From Rhodanobacter sp. (GTDB taxonomy: Bacteria; Pseudomonadota; Gammaproteobacteria; Xanthomonadales; Rhodanobacteraceae), in assembly GCA_004298045.1 (NCBI GenBank), contig SCRM01000010.1:186001-250000 (forward strand): a stretch of DNA of 64,000 nucleotides, in the 5' to 3' direction. The notes under the pieces are model-generated. The model did no database searches and had not been told where the DNA came from. It worked only from the letters and a program-made list of their open reading frames with translations. This document shows, in pieces, positions 26,310-41,683 of the stretch (positions are counted from its first letter, which is position 1; each line of letters opens with the position of its first letter). The translations under genes were made by a program, and so were the position numbers.

Positions 26310-27247
26310 CGCCGCGACCTCGTGGCGCCGAGCGCGGCCACCACCGCATCGACCGGATCATCGCGCGTATCCAACACCCGGCAACGGGCGCCGGCCGCGC
26401 TTGCCAGCGCCTGCAGCCGCTGCACGCCAGCGCCCATGCGCTGACGAAACTCGCGGCGCTGGCCCTCCCCGACCAGTGTCATTTCCCGGCGCTCACCAGC
26501 GTGTTCCAGCGGGAAGCGGCCGGCCGGCGGGTCGTCATGTTCGAGCGCGTCGGCAATCACCAAGACGCCCATGTCGGTGCCGCGACGCAACGCCGCAAGC
26601 GCGGCACCCGCATCGTCGTCGACACTGAAACCATCGCTGACCAAGAGCAGGTGGTTCGCGTGCTGGCGCAACTGGCGCAGGCGACGCAAAGCCTGCGACA
26701 GCGGCTCGCTGTGCGGCGGCCGGGGCGCGGCATCCCAGGCGGCCAGTGCGCCGCACAATGCCAGTGCGCCACGTGGGCCGGCCTGCGGGCGCAAAAGATC
26801 GTTGCGCGTGCCAAACGCCGCCAGCCCCACGCGCTCGCCGGCACCGATTGCCAACCACGCCGCCGCGGCGCAGGCACGCGCGGCCTGCACCGACTTAAAC
26901 CGCGCGCGGGTGCCGAAATGCATGCTGGCGTGGGTATCCAGCAGCACCAGCAGCCGACCCTCGCGTTCTTCCTGAAACAGCTTGGTGTGCAGGGTGCCGC
27001 TGCGTGCGGTAAGCCGCCAGTCGAGTCGACGCACATCATCGCCAGCCTGGTAGGCGCGCGACTCGGCGTAATCCATGCCGCGGCCGTATAGATGGCTGAC
27101 CTGCTGGCCGCTGCGCATCGCGCGACTGGCAGCCTGCGGCAGATGCAGGCGGCCGATACGGCGCCCGAGCGCGACCAGCTCGGCCAGTGCGACGCGGATC
27201 GCGCCATCGCCATCGGCCGGCAGATCGGCAGGGACCGCAATGCTCAC
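26306..27247 (-). CDS. DUF58 domain-containing protein
   Basis: Encodes 313 residues. The diagnostic DUF58 block reads GMDYAESRAYQAGDDVRRLD followed by WR, at about 57-78. A VWA-like fold follows: LLVLLDTHASMHFGT has the position of the metal site, here D-x-H-x-S, and LLLVSDGFSVDDD comes later. No membrane helix is evident. It probably works with the MoxR ATPase encoded directly upstream. The start is GTG at 27247, overlapping the moxR stop (GTGA). Confidence 0.9.
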   Translation of the reverse strand: MSIAVPADLPADGDGAIRVALAELVALGRRIGRLHLPQAASRAMRSGQQVSHLYGRGMDYAESRAYQAGDDVRRLDWRLTARSGTLHTKLFQEEREGRLLVLLDTHASMHFGTRARFKSVQAARACAAAAWLAIGAGERVGLAAFGTRNDLLRPQAGPRGALALCGALAAWDAAPRPPHSEPLSQALRRLRQLRQHANHLLLVSDGFSVDDDAGAALAALRRGTDMGVLVIADALEHDDPPAGRFPLEHAGERREMTLVGEGQRREFRQRMGAGVQRLQALASAAGARCRVLDTRDDPVDAVVAALGATRSRR

Positions 27248-28242
27248 GGCAGCGGCACGAGGTCGAGCAGGCGGGCAATCACCTGGTCGGCGTGCACTCC
27301 CTCGGCCTCGGCTTCGTAACTGAGCAGCACGCGGTGACGCAGCACCTCGTGCACGATGGCATGCACGTCTTCCGGCAGCACGTAGTCACGCCCGGCGAGC
27401 CAGGCCTCGGCGCGCGCGCAGCGATCCAGCGCGATGGTGGCGCGCGGACTGGCGCCCCATGCGATCCAGCGCTTGAGCTCGGGCCCGTACTGGCCGGCAT
27501 CGCGCGTGGCCAGCACGATCTGGGTGAGATATTCCTCCAGCGCCGGCGCCAGGTGCACCGCCATCGCCGTCGCGCGGGCGGCAAACACGTCGGACTTGCT
27601 CAGCAGCGCCGCTGGCGCCGCCGCCTGCGACCCGTCATGCCGTGCCTGCTCGCGGGCCAGGCGCAGGATCGCCAGCTCGGCCGCGGCATCGGGGTAGCCG
27701 ATGGTCACATGCAGCAGAAAGCGGTCGAGCTGCGCCTCGGGCAGGGCAAACGTGCCTTCCTGCTCGATCGGGTTCTGGGTGGCCATCACCATGAACAGCT
27801 CGGGCAGCGGCCAGGTATTGCGGCCCACGGTGATCTGCCGCTCGGCCATCGCTTCGAGCAGTGCCGACTGCACCTTGGCCGGCGCGCGGTTGATCTCGTC
27901 CGCCAGCACGATGTTGTGGAACAAGGGACCACGTTCGAACTCGAAGCTGCCCGTCTGCGGCCGGAACACGTCGGTGCCGGTGAGATCGGCCGGCAACAGG
28001 TCGGGGGTGAACTGCACGCGGTGAAAGTCGGCGGCGATGCGCGCCGCCAATGCCTTCACCGCCGTGGTCTTGGCCAGCCCCGGCGCGCCTTCCACCAGCA
28101 GATGTCCGTCGGCCAGCAGCGCCACCAGCAGGCAATCGACCAGCTTGGGCTGGCCGATGACCGCTTCCTGCAACGAGGCGCGCAATGCCGCAAAGGCTTG
28201 CTGCAGGCGATCGCGCGCCGCGGTTTCGGGCATATCCATCAT
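27244..28242 (-). CDS. MoxR-family AAA+ ATPase
   Basis: Encodes 332 residues. Walker A is GAPGLAKT in LVEGAPGLAKTTAVKALA. Walker B is LADEINRAPAKVQSALLEAM. Sensor 1 is MATQNPIEQEGT. This is the standard MoxR/YeaC-type ATPase, thought to act as a chaperone that activates VWA-domain partners. It is the first gene of a six-gene minus-strand operon (moxR, DUF58, DUF4381, batA, batBC, batD). The ATG at 28242 is preferred because GGAAG lies about five bases before it; in-frame ATGs at 28239 and 28233 are alternatives. Confidence 0.94.
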   Translation of the reverse strand: MMDMPETAARDRLQQAFAALRASLQEAVIGQPKLVDCLLVALLADGHLLVEGAPGLAKTTAVKALAARIAADFHRVQFTPDLLPADLTGTDVFRPQTGSFEFERGPLFHNIVLADEINRAPAKVQSALLEAMAERQITVGRNTWPLPELFMVMATQNPIEQEGTFALPEAQLDRFLLHVTIGYPDAAAELAILRLAREQARHDGSQAAAPAALLSKSDVFAARATAMAVHLAPALEEYLTQIVLATRDAGQYGPELKRWIAWGASPRATIALDRCARAEAWLAGRDYVLPEDVHAIVHEVLRHRVLLSYEAEAEGVHADQVIARLLDLVPLP

Positions 28243-28329
28243 CGGCTTCCAGTCATTCGGCGCCGCTATCGACCGCGGCAAGCACTGGAAGTTTAGCCGG
28301 GCGGCAAACCCGTTCAGCCCCGGAACGCG

Positions 28330-28353
28330 AAAAGGCGGCCGTGGCCGCCTTTT
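28330..28353 (-). terminator. Terminator at the end of the pil operon
   Basis: Arms aaaaggcggc (28330-28339) and gccgcctttt (28344-28353) with a four-base loop, 23 bases after the pilQ stop. The A/T flanks make it symmetrical, so it can end transcription on either strand. Confidence 0.8.
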
Positions 28354-28375
28354 CGTTTGCCGTCATGAAGCCGGC

Positions 28376-30655
28376 TTATTGCAGCGAATCGTTCAGGATG
28401 CGCGGGGTCACGAAGATCAACAGCTCCGCCTTGGTGTTGTTGCGCGTGGTGTGGCGGAACAGGAACCCGATGCCCGGGATGTCGCCCAGGCCCGGCACCT
28501 TGGTCACGCTGTTGTTCTTGTTGATCTCGTAGATGCCGCCGAGCACCACCGTCTGGCCGTTGTCCACCAGTACCGAGGTGTTCACCGACTGGGTGTCGAT
28601 CTGCGGCACCTGGCCGTTCGGGGTGGTGAGGAACTTGGCCAGCGAGTCCTTCGTCACGTTGATGGCGAGATACACGCGGTTGTCGGCAGTGATCGTCGGC
28701 GTCACCTTGAGCTCGAGCACCGCGTCCTTGAACTGCACCGATGCGGTCTGGCCGATCGCGCCGCCGCCGCCCAAGCCACCCTGATAGGTGACGTAGCCGA
28801 TCTCCTGGCCTTGGCGGATCACGGCCTGCTGCTGGTTGGCGGTGATCACGCGCGGGCTGGAGATGACCTCGCTGCGGCCCTCGGTCTGTGCGGCCGACAG
28901 CTCGAGATCCAGCGCGTAGTTCTTGCCGAGGATCGCGAGACCCAGTTGGCCGGCGGGTGTGCTGGCAGGCAGGTTGACGTTGAGTCCGGTGCCATCACCC
29001 AGCGCGATGGCGCCGGTACCGCCAGTTGCCGATCCGCCCTGGTTGTTGCCCAGGTTGCTGCCCAGCGCGCCACCGATCTGCACCAATTGGCCGCTCGGGT
29101 TCGTGCGCTGGCCGTTGATGCCCCACTTCACGCCCAGCTCGCGGGCGAAGTCGTCGGTGGCGATCACGATGCGCGACTCGATCAGCACCTGCTGCACCGG
29201 CTTGTCGAGTTGCGCGACGAGCTTGCGGATCTGTGCGGTCTTCTCCACCGTGTCGTTGAGCAGCAACGTGTTGGTGCGCTCGTCGAAGGAGACGCTGCCA
29301 CGCGGGGACAGGAAGCCGCGCGAGACATTGGCACCACCCGCACCACCGCTCGCCCCGCCGCCACCCTGCATGCTGCCCGTGGTCAAGAGCTTGGCGATAT
29401 CAGTGGCCTTGCCGTAGCTGATCGGAATGTAGCTGGTGACGAGCGGTGCGTTGTCCTCCGCCTTCATGCGGGCAGTGGCCTGATCCTCTTCGTACTTGGC
29501 CAGCTCCCCTTGCGGCGCCACCCAGATGACGTCGCCGTCGCGGCGCTTGTCCAGGCCCTTGGCGCGCAGGATCACATCCAGCGCTTGATCCCACGGCACG
29601 TTGACCAGCCGCAGCGTGATGCTGCCGGTGACGCTGTCGGAAGCAACGATGTTGAGGCCCGAGGTGTCGGCGATGAGCTGCAGCACCGAGCGCACCGGGA
29701 TGTCCTGGAAATTGAACGTGGCGCGCTTGCCGGTATAGGCCGGGTGCTGATCCAGCGGCTGGTTCGCCCCCCCGGCCACCGGCGTGCGGCCCGTGCCGGT
29801 CGTACCCTGCTTGGACGCCACCTCGACCACGTACTGCTGGCCTTCCTGGTAAGCGGAGGTTTCCACCACGCCGTGGGTGGCAATCGTGAGCTGCGTGCCA
29901 CCCACCGCGCTGGTGCGGGTATTGATCGACTGCACTGGCGTGGCGAAATCACGCGTATCCAGCCGCTGCGCAAGATTGGCCGGCACGCTGGCGTTGGGGA
30001 TGCTCACCTCGACCTTGTCACCAATGGTGCGCATCTGTGCATCGGCACCGGCGCGGTTGAAGCTGACCACCACCCGGCCAGCACCGTTGGCGGCACGGTG
30101 GAAATCAACCTTGCTGACGGCGATCGCACCGGCCGCGGTTTCCGGTACGCGCTTGGACGGATCGATGACCGACGCGGTGGTGACGCTGCGCGGCACCGGC
30201 GCCGGAGCGGCGGCAGTCTGCGGCGCGCTGCCATTGGCAACCGTCAGTACCAGGCTGTGCCCCTGCACTGCCGACTGGTATGGCACCGAGCGCATCAGCT
30301 CGACGACCACACGGGTGCGCCCGCCCGCAGCGACGGCCGACACGCCGGAGGTGGCGCCTTGTCCGATCGCGGTGTGCCGCGGCGCCGTGGTGTCGGTGCC
30401 GGCAAAGTCGATCGCGATGCGCGCCGGGTGGTCGGTGGTGAAGATGCGCGGCTGCGGCGGCGTGCCGGTGAAGTTCAGATGCAACTGCACGCTGCCGTCG
30501 GGCAGGGTGGTGTAGTTGATGTCCTTCAGCGTGTTGGTGCCGGCGGCGAACGCCGCGGTGGCGAAACCGCCGCCGACAAGCAGCAGCAAGGAAAGGAGAC
30601 AACGCATGGCGTGGCGCATGACCCGGCCCTGGACGAATTGGTTGTGGTTGCTCAT
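28376..30655 (-). CDS. pilQ: Type IV pilus secretin PilQ
   Basis: Encodes 759 residues. A signal sequence near the start (CLLSLLLLVGGGFATAAFA) is followed by two AMIN-type peptidoglycan-binding regions (about 35-260), an STN/short N domain (RATFNFQDIPVRSVLQLIAD), N1 and a secretin core with the signature near LGDIPGIGFLFRHTTRNNTKAELLIFVTPRIL. It forms the outer-membrane gate through which the pilus leaves. The ATG at 30655 adds an 18-residue hydrophilic leader; the ATG codons at residues 13 and 17 are shorter alternatives that fit the signal peptide better. It is the last gene of pilMNOPQ and is followed by a terminator. Confidence 0.95.
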   Translation of the reverse strand: MSNHNQFVQGRVMRHAMRCLLSLLLLVGGGFATAAFAAGTNTLKDINYTTLPDGSVQLHLNFTGTPPQPRIFTTDHPARIAIDFAGTDTTAPRHTAIGQGATSGVSAVAAGGRTRVVVELMRSVPYQSAVQGHSLVLTVANGSAPQTAAAPAPVPRSVTTASVIDPSKRVPETAAGAIAVSKVDFHRAANGAGRVVVSFNRAGADAQMRTIGDKVEVSIPNASVPANLAQRLDTRDFATPVQSINTRTSAVGGTQLTIATHGVVETSAYQEGQQYVVEVASKQGTTGTGRTPVAGGANQPLDQHPAYTGKRATFNFQDIPVRSVLQLIADTSGLNIVASDSVTGSITLRLVNVPWDQALDVILRAKGLDKRRDGDVIWVAPQGELAKYEEDQATARMKAEDNAPLVTSYIPISYGKATDIAKLLTTGSMQGGGGASGGAGGANVSRGFLSPRGSVSFDERTNTLLLNDTVEKTAQIRKLVAQLDKPVQQVLIESRIVIATDDFARELGVKWGINGQRTNPSGQLVQIGGALGSNLGNNQGGSATGGTGAIALGDGTGLNVNLPASTPAGQLGLAILGKNYALDLELSAAQTEGRSEVISSPRVITANQQQAVIRQGQEIGYVTYQGGLGGGGAIGQTASVQFKDAVLELKVTPTITADNRVYLAINVTKDSLAKFLTTPNGQVPQIDTQSVNTSVLVDNGQTVVLGGIYEINKNNSVTKVPGLGDIPGIGFLFRHTTRNNTKAELLIFVTPRILNDSLQ

Positions 30656-30675
30656 TGGATCGGCCCCTGTGTCCC

Positions 30676-31215
30676 CTATTTCTCGCCGAGTGCGATGCTG
30701 GCGGGACGTTCCATCCAGCCACCATTGCCGTTGGATACCAGCTCGACCAGATCAATATGGTCGTCGCTGATCGCCGTGATATGACCGTAGTTCTGGCCCA
30801 TGTATTCGCCGCCGTGCACCGGATGGATCACGCCGGTCGGGTCCTTGATGAGCGCTTCGATGCCGCTGCCAGTGCCGATCGTGCCGACCATCTTCAAGCT
30901 GTCGAGCGCGAACATTTCCAACGGTTGCTTGGGCCGGTTCTGGTCGGGTCGCGGGCCGGCAGTGGCACCGGTGTCCTGCTCGGCAACGCTCGGCGCGAAC
31001 GGGTCGCGCAGATCCTGGTCGGCGTAGGTGAAGGTTTCAAAGGTCTTGATGACGGGCAGCGGCGGAATCGGCGCGCCCTTCTTGGCCTTTTGCTGGGTGA
31101 TCCACTCGCGCAGGTCGGAAGTGCCGCGCGTGCACCCGGCAAGCATCACCGCGGTGGCCAGCATCAGCGCAAGCTTGGCCAGCGTGGCCGGACGGATGGT
31201 CATGGAGCGTGTCAT
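30676..31215 (-). CDS. pilP: Type IV pilus lipoprotein PilP
   Basis: Encodes 179 residues. A signal peptide ends in the lipobox LAGC (Cys about 27), so the mature protein is lipidated. The conserved start of the mature part (SDLREWITQQKAKKGAPIPP) and the beta-domain (DPTGVIHPVHGGEYMGQNYG) are typical PilP; this domain docks to PilQ and PilN/PilO. The ATG at 31215 overlaps the pilO stop (TGATG); a GTG one codon upstream is possible. It lies 20 bases before pilQ. Confidence 0.94.
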   Translation of the reverse strand: MTRSMTIRPATLAKLALMLATAVMLAGCTRGTSDLREWITQQKAKKGAPIPPLPVIKTFETFTYADQDLRDPFAPSVAEQDTGATAGPRPDQNRPKQPLEMFALDSLKMVGTIGTGSGIEALIKDPTGVIHPVHGGEYMGQNYGHITAISDDHIDLVELVSNGNGGWMERPASIALGEK

Positions 31216-31877
31216 CACTTGTGCCCCCCCGCCTGCTTGCCCGGCCCCTTCGCCGCAGCCGCCGCTTCGTCCTCATCAAGGTAGCGGTAGGTCTTCACCG
31301 TGCCTTGCAGCACCAGTTCGCCATCGGTGGAAGTGCCGTTCTTGCTGGCATGCTCGGGCGTCAGCGCAACGTCGTGCATGGTCAGGATCACCACCCGCGG
31401 CAACGACGCCACGCCACTGATGAAGGTGCCGAACTGGTGATAGGTGCCCACCATCTTGAGCTGGATCGGCTTCTCGGCGTAGAAATCCTTCGGCACCTCG
31501 GGTTGCGGCACGAACGAGTCGACCTGCAAACCGGCGGACAGCGCGGTTTGCGAGATGTCGATCAGGAGCTCGGGCATCTCGGTCCTGCTCGGCAGCTGGC
31601 GCAACAACTGGCGCAGCATGTCTTTCATCTCGTCCAATTGCTGTTGCAGCGCTTCGAGGTTCACCGCCTTGGCCTGCTTGGTGGTGAACTCGGTCTTGAG
31701 CTGGTCTTCCTTGCTGGCCAGTGATGCCAGCTCGTCCTGCTGGCTGCTCACGTAGAAGTACCAGCCGAGCAGCACCACGACGCCAAACGCCAGTGCGGTG
31801 AAGAACACCTTGACCGACTTTGGCCAGCCGCCGACGTTGTTGCGGTCGAGCGAGCGCAGATCATCGATGAGCTTCAT
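31215..31877 (-). CDS. pilO: Type IV pilus alignment protein PilO
   Basis: Encodes 220 residues. A short cytoplasmic start (MKLIDDLRSLDRNNVGGWPK) is followed by one membrane helix (about 24-43), a coiled-coil (about 45-95, Gln/Lys/Glu-rich) and a ferredoxin-like periplasmic domain with YHQFGTFISGVASLPRVV. It pairs with PilN in the inner-membrane alignment complex. Overlaps: its ATG with the pilN stop and its stop with the pilP start. Confidence 0.94.
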   Translation of the reverse strand: MKLIDDLRSLDRNNVGGWPKSVKVFFTALAFGVVVLLGWYFYVSSQQDELASLASKEDQLKTEFTTKQAKAVNLEALQQQLDEMKDMLRQLLRQLPSRTEMPELLIDISQTALSAGLQVDSFVPQPEVPKDFYAEKPIQLKMVGTYHQFGTFISGVASLPRVVILTMHDVALTPEHASKNGTSTDGELVLQGTVKTYRYLDEDEAAAAAKGPGKQAGGHK

Positions 31878-32541
31878 GGCTTGGCCTCCGGATTCGCCGC
31901 CGGGGCCGGAGTTGCCGCAGGCTTTGCCGCTGCTGCAGTCGCCGGCGCGGGCGCGCTGCCGGATGTAGCTGGCTCGCCGCCGGCACCGTTGTCATCCGCC
32001 TTCGGCTTGCGCAGCGTCACGCTCAAGCCGAACGTGTACGGGGTGCGCGAGGCATCGTGCGTGTTTTCGGTCTTGGTCAGGTCGACGTGGCCCATCCACG
32101 GCGAGGCTTCGATGTTGCGCATGTATTCGGCAACGCTGGCATTGGACTGCGCGACGCCATCCAGCGTCATCGTGTCGCCGGCCTGCTTGAGGCTGGCCAG
32201 GCGCACGCTGGACGGAATGGTTTTCACCAACTCGTCGAACAGGTGCACCATCTTCGAGCGATCAGCCTGCAACTGCTCGATGATCTGCTTGCGCGCCAGC
32301 AGGTGCTCGCGCACCTTTTCGAGATCCTTGATCTTGTCGATCTTGACGTCGACCTGCTTGATTTCGTTTTGCAGGATGGTGTTGCGCTCGTTCTGGTTGT
32401 CGATGCGCGCGCCCATCCAGAACGACCACAACAGGACAAAGCCCAGAGCGGCGACCAAAGCCGCGCCCAGTTGCCCGTAGAACTCGCGTTCGCGCTGTTT
32501 GCGGCGCTCGACGCGCCACGGCAGGAGGTTGACGTGTGCCA

Positions 32542-32542
<1 letters not shown>
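31874..32542 (-). CDS. pilN: Type IV pilus alignment protein PilN
   Basis: Encodes 222 residues. The cytoplasmic N-terminus MAHVNLLPWRVERRK contains the NLLPWR motif that PilM binds. A membrane helix covers about 25-44, followed by a coiled-coil (about 48-95), a periplasmic domain similar to PilO's, and an Ala/Pro-rich tail. The ATG overlaps the pilM stop by one base. Confidence 0.95.
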
Positions 32543-36435
<3,893 letters not shown>

Positions 36436-36480
36436 CGACACGCCGACCGGGCGAACAGGGTTGGGTGCGGATGGACGCAG

Positions 36481-36500
36481 GTCGGGATTCGGGATTCGGA
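36481..36500. repeat. Dispersed 'gggattcgggattcgg' repeat
   Basis: gtcgggattcgggattcgga, related to 8719-8814 and 20392-20423. It lies in the 244-base interval between mrcA and the next gene, in which no other feature is seen. Confidence 0.5.
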
Positions 36501-36679
36501 AAAGCAGAACCGCGCGAGTGCATGAGCTCATGGCCGAGCCGGCGCTCGCGCTTGGGTTGCGGCCCGACCGATTTTGCCGTGCCACATCGCGTTGCCGGTC
36601 GGTCCACGGCGATTCACGTCGCTCCCCAACCGGCCGGCTTGCGCTACGCTGCGCGCGTCTATCCGGGCGGAGGCAGCTC

Positions 36680-37354
36680 ATGGCGCGAGACGAGCATCAC
36701 CGCATCCATGCGAATGACCGCCAGCAGCACAACCGGCGGCGGGTCGCGCAAGAGGCCGCGCGATTGATGACCGAGCACGGCATCCGCGACTACCACCGGG
36801 CCAAGCTCAAGGCGGCCCAGCGGCTCGGTATCGATGATGCGCAGGCGCTGCCGCGCAATCAGGAGATCGAGGACGCGCTGCGCGAGCACCAGCGGTTGTT
36901 CCTGGGCGATCGCCAGCTGCAACTCGTGCGCGAGCGGCGTGAGGCCGCAATCGAGGCGATGCGCTTCCTGGCGCCGTTCGAGCCACGCCTGGTCGGCGCG
37001 GTGCTCGAAGGCACCGCCGATGAGTGGTCGGCGGTGTGCCTGCACGTGTTCAGCGACGACCCGGATGCGATCTACCAGTTCCTGCACGAACGCGGCGTGC
37101 CGTTCGAGACCGAAACCCGGCGCCTGCGCGCCACGCGCGACACCCAGGTGGAGTACCCGGTGCTGCTGTTCGCCGCGGGCGACTTGCCGTTCGACCTCAC
37201 GGTGATGCCACGCAACGCACTCCGCCAGGCACCGCTCGACCGTGTGGACGAGCACCCGATGCGGCGCGCCTCGCTCGCCATGGTTGCTGCGCTGCTGGCG
37301 GAGGATCAGGCCGGCGACGAGCTGGAGCGCATGCTGGCGCGGGTGCGCCGATAG
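36680..37354 (+). CDS. Conserved hypothetical protein, possibly a degenerate nucleotidyltransferase fold
   Basis: Encodes 224 residues: an Arg/His-rich helical first half (MARDEHHRIHANDRQQHNRR) and a second half with LVGAVLEGTADEWSAVCLHV, followed by LHERGVPFETETRRLR and LPFDLTVMP. The second half resembles proteins whose 'G-S-V-L-x-G-T-A' and 'D-L-H-L-F' pattern recalls nucleotidyltransferase-like folds, but the acidic catalytic pair is absent here, so catalysis is doubtful. The ATG at 36680 follows the ribosome-binding-like GGAGG at 36669-36673. A REP-like element lies downstream. Confidence 0.7.
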   Translation: MARDEHHRIHANDRQQHNRRRVAQEAARLMTEHGIRDYHRAKLKAAQRLGIDDAQALPRNQEIEDALREHQRLFLGDRQLQLVRERREAAIEAMRFLAPFEPRLVGAVLEGTADEWSAVCLHVFSDDPDAIYQFLHERGVPFETETRRLRATRDTQVEYPVLLFAAGDLPFDLTVMPRNALRQAPLDRVDEHPMRRASLAMVAALLAEDQAGDELERMLARVRR

Positions 37355-37374
37355 CCGTCGCGCCCGCAACCACC

Positions 37375-37438
37375 GTGGGTCGGGCTTCAGCCCGACAAGC
37401 TCCTGGCGAAACGCCGGTCGGGATCAAGCCCGGCCCAC
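37375..37438. repeat. REP/BIME-like double palindrome
   Basis: Outer arms gtgggtcgggctt (37375-37387) and aagcccggcccac (37426-37438) pair with one mismatch. The inner palindrome gtcgggc/gcccgac (37379-37385, 37390-37396) is nested in the left part. It lies between convergent genes. Confidence 0.65.
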
Positions 37439-37464
37439 AAGGAATGCACGGAACCCGGCGTCCC

Positions 37465-37496
37465 AAAAAACAACGCCCCGGCGAGCCGGGGCGTTG
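37465..37496 (-). terminator. gltA terminator
   Basis: Arms caacgccccgg (37471-37481) and ccggggcgttg (37486-37496) with loop cgag. On the minus strand the stem is followed by six T (A-run 37465-37470), 29 bases after the gltA stop. Confidence 0.9.
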
Positions 37497-37525
37497 CAGC
37501 AGGCGATGCGGAAAGCGCGCCGCGA

Positions 37526-38821
<1,296 letters not shown>

Positions 38822-38826
38822 GGGAA

Positions 38827-38832
38827 CCTCCT
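38827..38832 (-). promoter_or_regulatory. Ribosome-binding site that fixes the gltA GTG start
   Basis: AGGAGG on the minus strand, five bases from GTG at 38821. It is one of the strongest ribosome-binding sites in the window and overrides the longer ATG-initiated frame. Confidence 0.85.
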
Positions 38833-38982
38833 GAAAAAGTCGCCGCCAGAGGGCACTGCAGGGCGGCGCCGATTGGCCATGGATACATGCACCGCGCCGG
38901 GGAAAGCGTTCGATGCGATTGCCGGGATTATCGCACATCGCTCCATCCGCATGCGTGCGCGGATGGTCGAATGGCGCGCACG

Positions 38983-39020
38983 AAAACACACAGGGCAAGC
39001 GCGCGGCCTGCCCTGTGTGT
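38983..39020 (-). terminator. rpmE2 terminator
   Basis: Arms acacacagggca (38986-38997) and tgccctgtgtgt (39009-39020) form a 12-bp stem; on the minus strand it is followed by TTTTCG. It lies 36 bases after the rpmE2 stop, between rpmE2 and gltA. Confidence 0.75.
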
Positions 39021-39056
39021 CATGCCGCTGCCGTCAGCGACGGCGTGGCCGAATGC

Positions 39057-39302
39057 TTACTTGTGCGCGTAGCGCTTGCGGAACTTGTCCACCCGGCCGC
39101 CGACGTCCAGCGTCTTCTGCTTGCCGGTGTAGAACGGGTGCGAATGGCTGGAGATATCCACCTTGACCAGCGGGTACTCGTTGCCATCCTCCCACTTGAT
39201 GGTGTCCTTGGTGGCAATCGTCGAACGCGTCAGGAACGCGAAATCGGAGGACAGATCCTGGAACACCACCGGGTGGTAATTCGGATGGATATCGGGCTTC
39301 AT
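39057..39302 (-). CDS. rpmE2: Type B ribosomal protein bL31 (no zinc ribbon)
   Basis: Encodes 81 residues. The sequence [20 protein letters not shown] and the later [20 protein letters not shown] are the standard bL31 patterns. No cysteines are present, which identifies the zinc-free 'B' paralogue that replaces the zinc-binding form when zinc is scarce in species having both. A Zur operator was looked for upstream and not seen. It is monocistronic, followed by a terminator. Confidence 0.95.
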   Translation of the reverse strand: MKPDIHPNYHPVVFQDLSSDFAFLTRSTIATKDTIKWEDGNEYPLVKVDISSHSHPFYTGKQKTLDVGGRVDKFRKRYAHK

Positions 39303-39374
39303 GGCGGGCTCGGTGCAACGTGAAAAGACGGCAAGCTTAGGGAGATTCGTGCATTGCGTCAAGGCGCGCGGCGG

Positions 39375-41663
<2,289 letters not shown>

Positions 41664-41683
41664 TGGAAAGGGCTTTTCAGGGG

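Noticed and set aside
39303-39374. Zur operator before rpmE2
   Set aside because: No AT-rich inverted repeat resembling a Zur box was found.
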